Below are positions 59,884 to 64,000 of a DNA stretch of 64,000 bases, piece by piece (the stretch's first letter is position 1; every line of letters begins with the position of its first letter). The position numbers were made by a program, and so were the translations under genes. The stretch is from positions 62,001 through 126,000 of the forward strand of contig RDOG01000008.1 of assembly GCA_011365055.1 (NCBI GenBank), written 5' to 3'. Under the pieces are notes generated by a model. That model ran no database searches. It saw nothing but the letters and a program-made list of their open reading frames with translations, and was not told where the DNA came from. Source of the DNA: Promethearchaeota archaeon (lineage in GTDB: Archaea > Asgardarchaeota > Lokiarchaeia > Helarchaeales > RDOG01).

Positions 59884-60747
59884 TTGCAATCTATTGAAAA
59901 AATATTAAGTGATGAAATTATTTCAAAAATCTTTCAAAATGATTATGAAATATTAGATTTTGCTTTTTCTTCTTCAAAATTCCTTATTTTCTTGATCAAA
60001 ATAGATAAAATTTATTTATGTTTTTTAGAAAACGGTTCAATTCGTAAAGTCCCAATTGATTTTAATACCATCAAGTCTGGTAAGTTTCGGCCAAATAAAA
60101 TATCGATTGATTCTGAAAACAGAATATATGCATTTATGGAGGAAAAGAAATCAGAATCGGTTCCCTCTTGCGTGAAGGTTAAATTTGATGGAGAAGTAGA
60201 ATCATATTATTTCTTTAAAAATCACATCTCTAATTTATTGATTGATTCAGAAGGAAATATATTTGTTTCTTACCATAAAATGGATGAATTTTTGAGAGAT
60301 AATAAATTATTAGAAAAATATGATGCGTCAGGAGATTTAATTACCTCAAGATTCCCATCTGAACAGGTTCAAATAACAACAATCCGAGATTTCTTTTTGG
60401 ATAAGAAAGATAAACTTTATGTTGTTGGTATTAATGAGCAATTTGGAAACATGAAGATTTATTATTTTATAAAATTAAGCTCTTACCTTGATATTATCGA
60501 CATATTTATAGACATGGAACAATTTTTTCAATCTGAATTATCTAATATAACCTTAAATTCACAAAACAACATATTTGTCCTTCTTAAAAAATCCAATACA
60601 CTAAAAAAGTTGGATCAAGAAAAGAATTTCATTGATATAAAACTTGGAGAATTCTCTTCAACTATTAAAAAAATATTAATTCTTGATGATAATATTTATC
60701 TCACAACACGTAAGGAATTAATTAAGATTACAGGACTCGAAAAATGA
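59884..60747 (+). CDS. beta-propeller-like repeat protein
   Basis: Start is TTG 59884 behind GAGGAATGC. The 287-residue protein shows regularly spaced D-x-x-x-(N/K)-(I/L)-(Y/F)-(V/A) strands: ISIDSENRIYAFME, LLIDSEGNIFVSY, FFLDKKDKLYVVG, ITLNSQNNIFVLL and LILDDNIYLTT. This pattern is typical of NHL/SBBP-type propellers. The domain could be a binding platform. The methyltransferase start overlaps its stop by four bases, so translation is coupled. This is an unusual neighbour for a methylase and not a known restriction partner. Confidence 0.7.
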   Translation: MQSIEKILSDEIISKIFQNDYEILDFAFSSSKFLIFLIKIDKIYLCFLENGSIRKVPIDFNTIKSGKFRPNKISIDSENRIYAFMEEKKSESVPSCVKVKFDGEVESYYFFKNHISNLLIDSEGNIFVSYHKMDEFLRDNKLLEKYDASGDLITSRFPSEQVQITTIRDFFLDKKDKLYVVGINEQFGNMKIYYFIKLSSYLDIIDIFIDMEQFFQSELSNITLNSQNNIFVLLKKSNTLKKLDQEKNFIDIKLGEFSSTIKKILILDDNIYLTTRKELIKITGLEK

Positions 60748-62102
60748 ATTCCGAAGAAGAAATTAAAATTATTTGGAAAAATAAAATAAAACCAGAAATA
60801 AAAAAGGTAGATTTTAAATTAATTGAGACTTCTTATATTGAAAATTCAACAAATTCTCCCGATAATCTACTTTTTTATGGAGATAATAAAGAAGTTTTAT
60901 TTTTTTTGTTAGAAAATTTTAGAGAAAAAATTGATTTAATCTATATTGATCCGCCATTTGCAACAGGAGAAGCATTCAAGCATAAGATTAAAGTATCAGA
61001 CGGATCTTGGACATTAGTAGATAATTTTTTCGAAAAAAAGGCTTATGATGATACTTGGGGGAAAAATCTAAGCATTTATTTACAAATGTTATATGAAAGA
61101 TTATGTCTTATGAAGGATTTATTATCAAAAAGAGGTAGTATTTTTGTACATGTAGACTGGCGTGTAAGTGGATATGTCAAACTTATTTTAGAAGAAATTT
61201 TTGGTAAATATAATTTTTTAAATGAAATCATTTGGAATTATGTTACTCCAGGATATCCTAAAGACCGGTTTGCAAAGAAACACGATACTATTTTTTGGTA
61301 TGCTAAAAATGCAGGAGAACATATTTTTAATTTAGATGATGTAAGGACACCTTATGACGAAGAACGGAAAAAGAAAGCGACCTTGGATGATGATGGAAAT
61401 TTAGTATATGTTCATGGACCAGGGTTTGGAGTAACAAAACTTCATCCTAAAGGGAGAATTACGGATGATGTCTGGAAAATAGCGTTGGTAAATTCCATGG
61501 CTAAAGAAAGAACTACATATCCCACTCAAAAACCTTTAGAATTAATTGAAAGAATAACTAAAGCAGCATCAAATCCTAATAGTTTAATAGCTGATTTCTT
61601 TTTGGGATCAGGAACCACTTGTATTGCTGCAGAAAAATTAAAACGACGTTGGATCGGTGTAGATAATTCTTTTTTTGCATTAAATACTGCAAAAAAACGA
61701 TTATTAAAGAAAAAAACTCCATTTCATATATTTTCAAAATCAACGTTTAAAGAATCTCAGATACCCTTGAAAAATATCGAATGGAATTTTGACGTGCATT
61801 TGGATGGTGAATTACTTAAAATTACATTTAAGGATTATCAAAATGAGAAATTAATTAACATCTTAAAAGAGAAAATGACTGAAATAAAAATTCCTGATGA
61901 TCTTATTGATTTTTGGGCTGTAGATTTTGATTTTAGGAATGTATTTAATATTAATTGGTGTTCATTTAAAACAAGAAATAATAATTTTATAAATTTAGAA
62001 TGTTCACATCGATATAAAGAACTTGGGAAAAAAATTATTAAAATACAATTCATAGATATATTTAATAATTATTTTGAATCAGAAATGGAGATTTTTATTT
62101 AA
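60744..62102 (+). CDS. site-specific DNA methyltransferase (type III Mod-like, beta class)
   Basis: The catalytic motif IV is DPPF (69-72) in IYIDPPFATGEAF, and motif I ADFFLGSGTT (283-292) follows, so it is beta class. The YPTQKP segment (259-264) is typical of Mod/CcrM-like N6-adenine methylases. The last ~150 residues resemble no target-recognition domain I know. No type III Res subunit lies next to it; upstream are TPR and propeller genes, downstream is a small unknown gene. Length is 452. It is the third DNA methyltransferase in the window. Confidence 0.88.
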   Translation: MNSEEEIKIIWKNKIKPEIKKVDFKLIETSYIENSTNSPDNLLFYGDNKEVLFFLLENFREKIDLIYIDPPFATGEAFKHKIKVSDGSWTLVDNFFEKKAYDDTWGKNLSIYLQMLYERLCLMKDLLSKRGSIFVHVDWRVSGYVKLILEEIFGKYNFLNEIIWNYVTPGYPKDRFAKKHDTIFWYAKNAGEHIFNLDDVRTPYDEERKKKATLDDDGNLVYVHGPGFGVTKLHPKGRITDDVWKIALVNSMAKERTTYPTQKPLELIERITKAASNPNSLIADFFLGSGTTCIAAEKLKRRWIGVDNSFFALNTAKKRLLKKKTPFHIFSKSTFKESQIPLKNIEWNFDVHLDGELLKITFKDYQNEKLINILKEKMTEIKIPDDLIDFWAVDFDFRNVFNINWCSFKTRNNNFINLECSHRYKELGKKIIKIQFIDIFNNYFESEMEIFI

Positions 62103-62103
62103 A

Positions 62104-62490
62104 TTAAATGATAGGAACTATAATTTCAAATCGATAAGGTTCTCTTAAATGCGATACAAATCTATAATATCCTTCCTTGGTAATATCTTGAATTTTATTT
62201 ATATTTAATCTAACTTGTTTTTGTATAACAGAGAGTTGAAATAAACGATCTCCGTATTCTTTGATATCGTCAGCCTCAAGAAGATATTCTAAATTTTCAG
62301 ATTCATTGAAAATCAATTCTATGTAAGGTAAGGACTCATCAATAGTTTCAGATAAGTTAATTTCCTTATTTTTTTTAATTAATATTATCAAATCGTCTTG
62401 AATTTTAAAAATAACTTGACCCAGCTTTAACGGAGCAAAAAGATTAATCCTTTTGACAAGCTCCATCACGCTTTTCTTGAGATCCTTCAT
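62104..62490 (-). CDS. uncharacterised helical protein, 128 residues
   Basis: It is predicted as helical with a moderate coiled-coil tendency (KKSVMELVKRINLFAP, LIILIKKNKEINLSE, LEYLLEADDIKEYGDRLFQ). The last 30 residues contain strands. It ends two bases after the convergent methyltransferase gene. No motif is recognised. It lies 61 bases downstream of the hydrogenase-like subunit gene on the same strand, so it could be part of that operon. Confidence 0.6.
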   Translation of the reverse strand: MKDLKKSVMELVKRINLFAPLKLGQVIFKIQDDLIILIKKNKEINLSETIDESLPYIELIFNESENLEYLLEADDIKEYGDRLFQLSVIQKQVRLNINKIQDITKEGYYRFVSHLREPYRFEIIVPII

Positions 62491-62551
62491 TTGAATCTAT
62501 TAAGATAAATTTAATATTCAGCAATAAACCTTATGAGTTTCATTTCATTTT

Positions 62552-63418
62552 TTAATATTCTTTAGGTAATTTACTCAATTCACTTTGAGTAAATACTGGA
62601 CCGTCTACACAAATAAATTTCTCACCCAAGTTACATCTCCCGCATTTACCAATGCCACATTTCATCCTTGCTTCTAATGATAATAGAATTTGATTATCAC
62701 TGAACCCTAATTCTTGTAAAACAGGGATTGTAAATTTAATCATAATAGGTGGACCGCAAACTAATGCAAATGCGTTTTTTGGAGTTGGAGCTATTTCCTT
62801 GGTAATAGTGGGAACATAACCTTCTCTTTTTGTCCAAGTTTCATCACCCTTATCAACAGTTAAAATCAAATTTAAAGTATCAAGCATTTCCCATTCTTTC
62901 AAGTCTAGTTTATAGCATAATTCTCCTGGTTCTCGAGCTCCATAAATAACTGTAAGTTCACCATAATCTTTTCTGTTATCATCATCTAAGAGATATTTAG
63001 TTAAGGAACGTAGCGTTGAAAATGCAAAACCTCCACCAATTATTATAATATTTTTCCCTTTCATAGCTTCCACGGGCCAGCCGTTTCCAAGTGGACCTCG
63101 AATACCCATAATAGTCCCTACCTTTGAATTATGTAGCATACCTGTGACTGTCCCTACATTTTTAACTGTAAATAGAAGAAATCCTTTTTCCGTAGGAGAA
63201 GAAGCTATTCCAATTGGACATTCCCCGAATCCAAATAGGGATAGCTCTGCAAATTGGCCAGGAATGTACGAAAATTGCTCAATATCTTCAGAATCCTTAA
63301 ATTCTAGTTTAAATGTTTTCAGATCATTTGGAGGATTTTCAGATATTATATCTGCAATCCTTACTAATTTTGGTATATATGGATTTTCGATTTTTACTTC
63401 TTCTTCGGTCAAATTCAT
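62552..63418 (-). CDS. hydrogenase/sulfhydrogenase gamma-like FAD and [2Fe-2S] subunit
   Basis: This 288-residue protein belongs to the ferredoxin-NAD(P)+-reductase/PyrK-type family found as gamma subunit of cytosolic NiFe hydrogenases. It has an FAD-binding strand region (YIPGQFAELSLF, ECPIGIASSP), an NAD(P) loop IIIIGGGFAFSTLRSL, VCGPPIM and the C-terminal cluster motif C254-x4-C259-x2-C262-x7-C270 (KCGIGKCGRCNLGEKFIC). It moves electrons between NAD(P)H and the beta subunit. The beta-like gene overlaps it by four bases. Confidence 0.92.
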   Translation of the reverse strand: MNLTEEEVKIENPYIPKLVRIADIISENPPNDLKTFKLEFKDSEDIEQFSYIPGQFAELSLFGFGECPIGIASSPTEKGFLLFTVKNVGTVTGMLHNSKVGTIMGIRGPLGNGWPVEAMKGKNIIIIGGGFAFSTLRSLTKYLLDDDNRKDYGELTVIYGAREPGELCYKLDLKEWEMLDTLNLILTVDKGDETWTKREGYVPTITKEIAPTPKNAFALVCGPPIMIKFTIPVLQELGFSDNQILLSLEARMKCGIGKCGRCNLGEKFICVDGPVFTQSELSKLPKEY

Positions 63419-64000
63419 ATCTTACAACCCCCCTCACATATGATTTGGAGTATTTCTCTAATGTCTTGATTACATGGACATGAGATAAGGCATCTTCCAC
63501 ATCCAACACAACCACAAAGGTCATAATTATTAATATAATAATTAAATTTATGATAAATCCTTTGTCGAATTCGCTCTTTTTTTTCAGGTCGAGGATTATG
63601 TCCAGAACCATGAAGTGTAAATAATGGAAATTGACAAGTATCCCAAAGTCTTACTCTTTGACCTTTGTTTTTATTGATATTTTCATCGATTACATCAAAG
63701 CAATGACAAGTCGGACAAAGGAATGAGCAAGTTCCACAACCAATACACGTATCACCCAATAATTTCCACATTTTATTATCATAAATTTCGTCCAGATTTT
63801 GGGTAATCACTTCTATTGCAAATAAATCTTTCATATTTTCTATAACTTTTTTTGAAAGAACTTCTGCTTTAATAATTTCATCATTTAATGCATCTCTTAA
63901 CACATTTAAATTCTTGATTATATTAACTCCACTATCAGTTATGCTTTCAACGAGGTATCTATCACCTAAATCTGTAAAAAAAATATCAGTATCTTCTTTA
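63415..64000 (-). CDS. hydrogenase/sulfhydrogenase beta-like [4Fe-4S] subunit, 5' part cut by right edge
   Basis: The frame stays open past the apparent GTG at 63903 to the window edge and reads KEDTDIFFTDLGDRYLVESI there, the usual N-terminal segment of this subunit. The true start lies beyond 64000. The visible part has two ferredoxin-type motifs, CIGCGTCSFLCPTCHC and CGCVGCGRCLISCPC. Between them is WDTCQFPLFTLHGSGHNPRP, a known beta-subunit signature. It carries electrons between the gamma flavoprotein and the catalytic subunits, which should be encoded to the right. Confidence 0.92.
   Translation of the reverse strand, partial: KEDTDIFFTDLGDRYLVESITDSGVNIIKNLNVLRDALNDEIIKAEVLSKKVIENMKDLFAIEVITQNLDEIYDNKMWKLLGDTCIGCGTCSFLCPTCHCFDVIDENINKNKGQRVRLWDTCQFPLFTLHGSGHNPRPEKKERIRQRIYHKFNYYINNYDLCGCVGCGRCLISCPCNQDIREILQIICEGGCKI

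Noticed and set aside
63415..63903. Beta-subunit gene starting at the GTG at 63903
   Set aside because: The frame continues open to the edge and encodes the conserved segment FFTDLGDRYLVE, so the true start lies beyond the window.
1..64000. tRNA or rRNA genes
   Set aside because: I looked for T-arm (GTTCRAATC-like) and anticodon-arm patterns in the intergenic stretches and found none. A tRNAscan run would be decisive.

Overview
The window looks like a chromosomal piece of an Asgard archaeon, most likely Lokiarchaeia-like. The DNA is strongly AT-rich. The information genes are archaeal (a TFS-type RNA polymerase factor, archaeal-type valyl-tRNA synthetase, SepCysS for tRNA-dependent cysteine synthesis). 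Archaeal energy genes are present (HdrB/HdrC, an F420-non-reducing-hydrogenase-type small subunit, ADP-forming acyl-CoA synthetase alpha). Eukaryote-like families sit beside them: a Ras/Rab-type GTPase, two Get3/ArsA ATPases, an SDS22-like leucine-rich-repeat protein and a longin-like protein. The taxonomic call is inference from gene content; there is no rRNA gene and I found no tRNA gene.

Layout. 1-2.8 kb: cupin (cut by the left edge), DNA methyltransferase, metallo-beta-lactamase-fold hydrolase and GNAT, all on minus. 3-6.5 kb: Ras-like GTPase, an unlisted 24-residue lysine-rich peptide with its own promoter and terminator, SepCysS, a 1-kb gene-free stretch, MazG-like enzyme. 6.6-18 kb: a coiled-coil protein, a TaqI-type methyltransferase, a PCMT-like protein, an orphan HisF, a proline-repeat membrane protein, an acyltransferase, an acyl-CoA synthetase alpha subunit, a decayed aconitase-X remnant, and a wHTH/membrane pair. 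18.5-23.8 kb: MacB-like ABC exporter with a repeat-bearing surface protein, a secreted prenyltransferase-fold protein and a MoxR ATPase. 24-30 kb: valS, pyruvate kinase and small membrane proteins.

30-34.3 kb: a hydrogenase-small-subunit/HdrC/HdrB operon without a large subunit or HdrA, a TFS paralogue lacking the catalytic acidic pair, an NfuA-like scaffold, a striking G-rich two-hairpin candidate RNA, and a 55-residue AbrB-like protein. 34-47 kb: a duplicated unknown protein, Get3-like ATPase, flavoprotein-like and longin-like proteins, glycosyltransferase, HDAC-family hydrolase, two tandem membrane esterases, DUF3795-like and CMD proteins, and a divergent second Get3-like ATPase. 47-52.4 kb: LRR protein, then a nickel/cobalt transporter split into divergent nikMN-like and cbiQO-like halves with two NikR-like 28-bp operators between them, followed by an FmdE-like gene. 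52.4-64 kb: Old-Yellow-Enzyme-type reductase, a surface protein with an archaeosortase-type tail, rubrerythrin-VIT1, hydrolase, TPR and beta-propeller proteins, a third DNA methyltransferase, and hydrogenase gamma/beta electron-transfer subunits running off the right edge.

How the genes fit together. The small-subunit/HdrCB operon, the nickel transporter and the gamma/beta flavo-iron-sulfur subunits point to hydrogen- or thiol-linked redox metabolism that needs nickel and Fe-S clusters. Get3-like ATPases, the GTPase, the longin-like protein and a candidate tail-anchored protein suggest membrane-trafficking-like functions. Three solitary DNA methyltransferases with no visible nuclease suggest epigenetic rather than restriction roles. 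These links are inference from neighbourhood and family knowledge.
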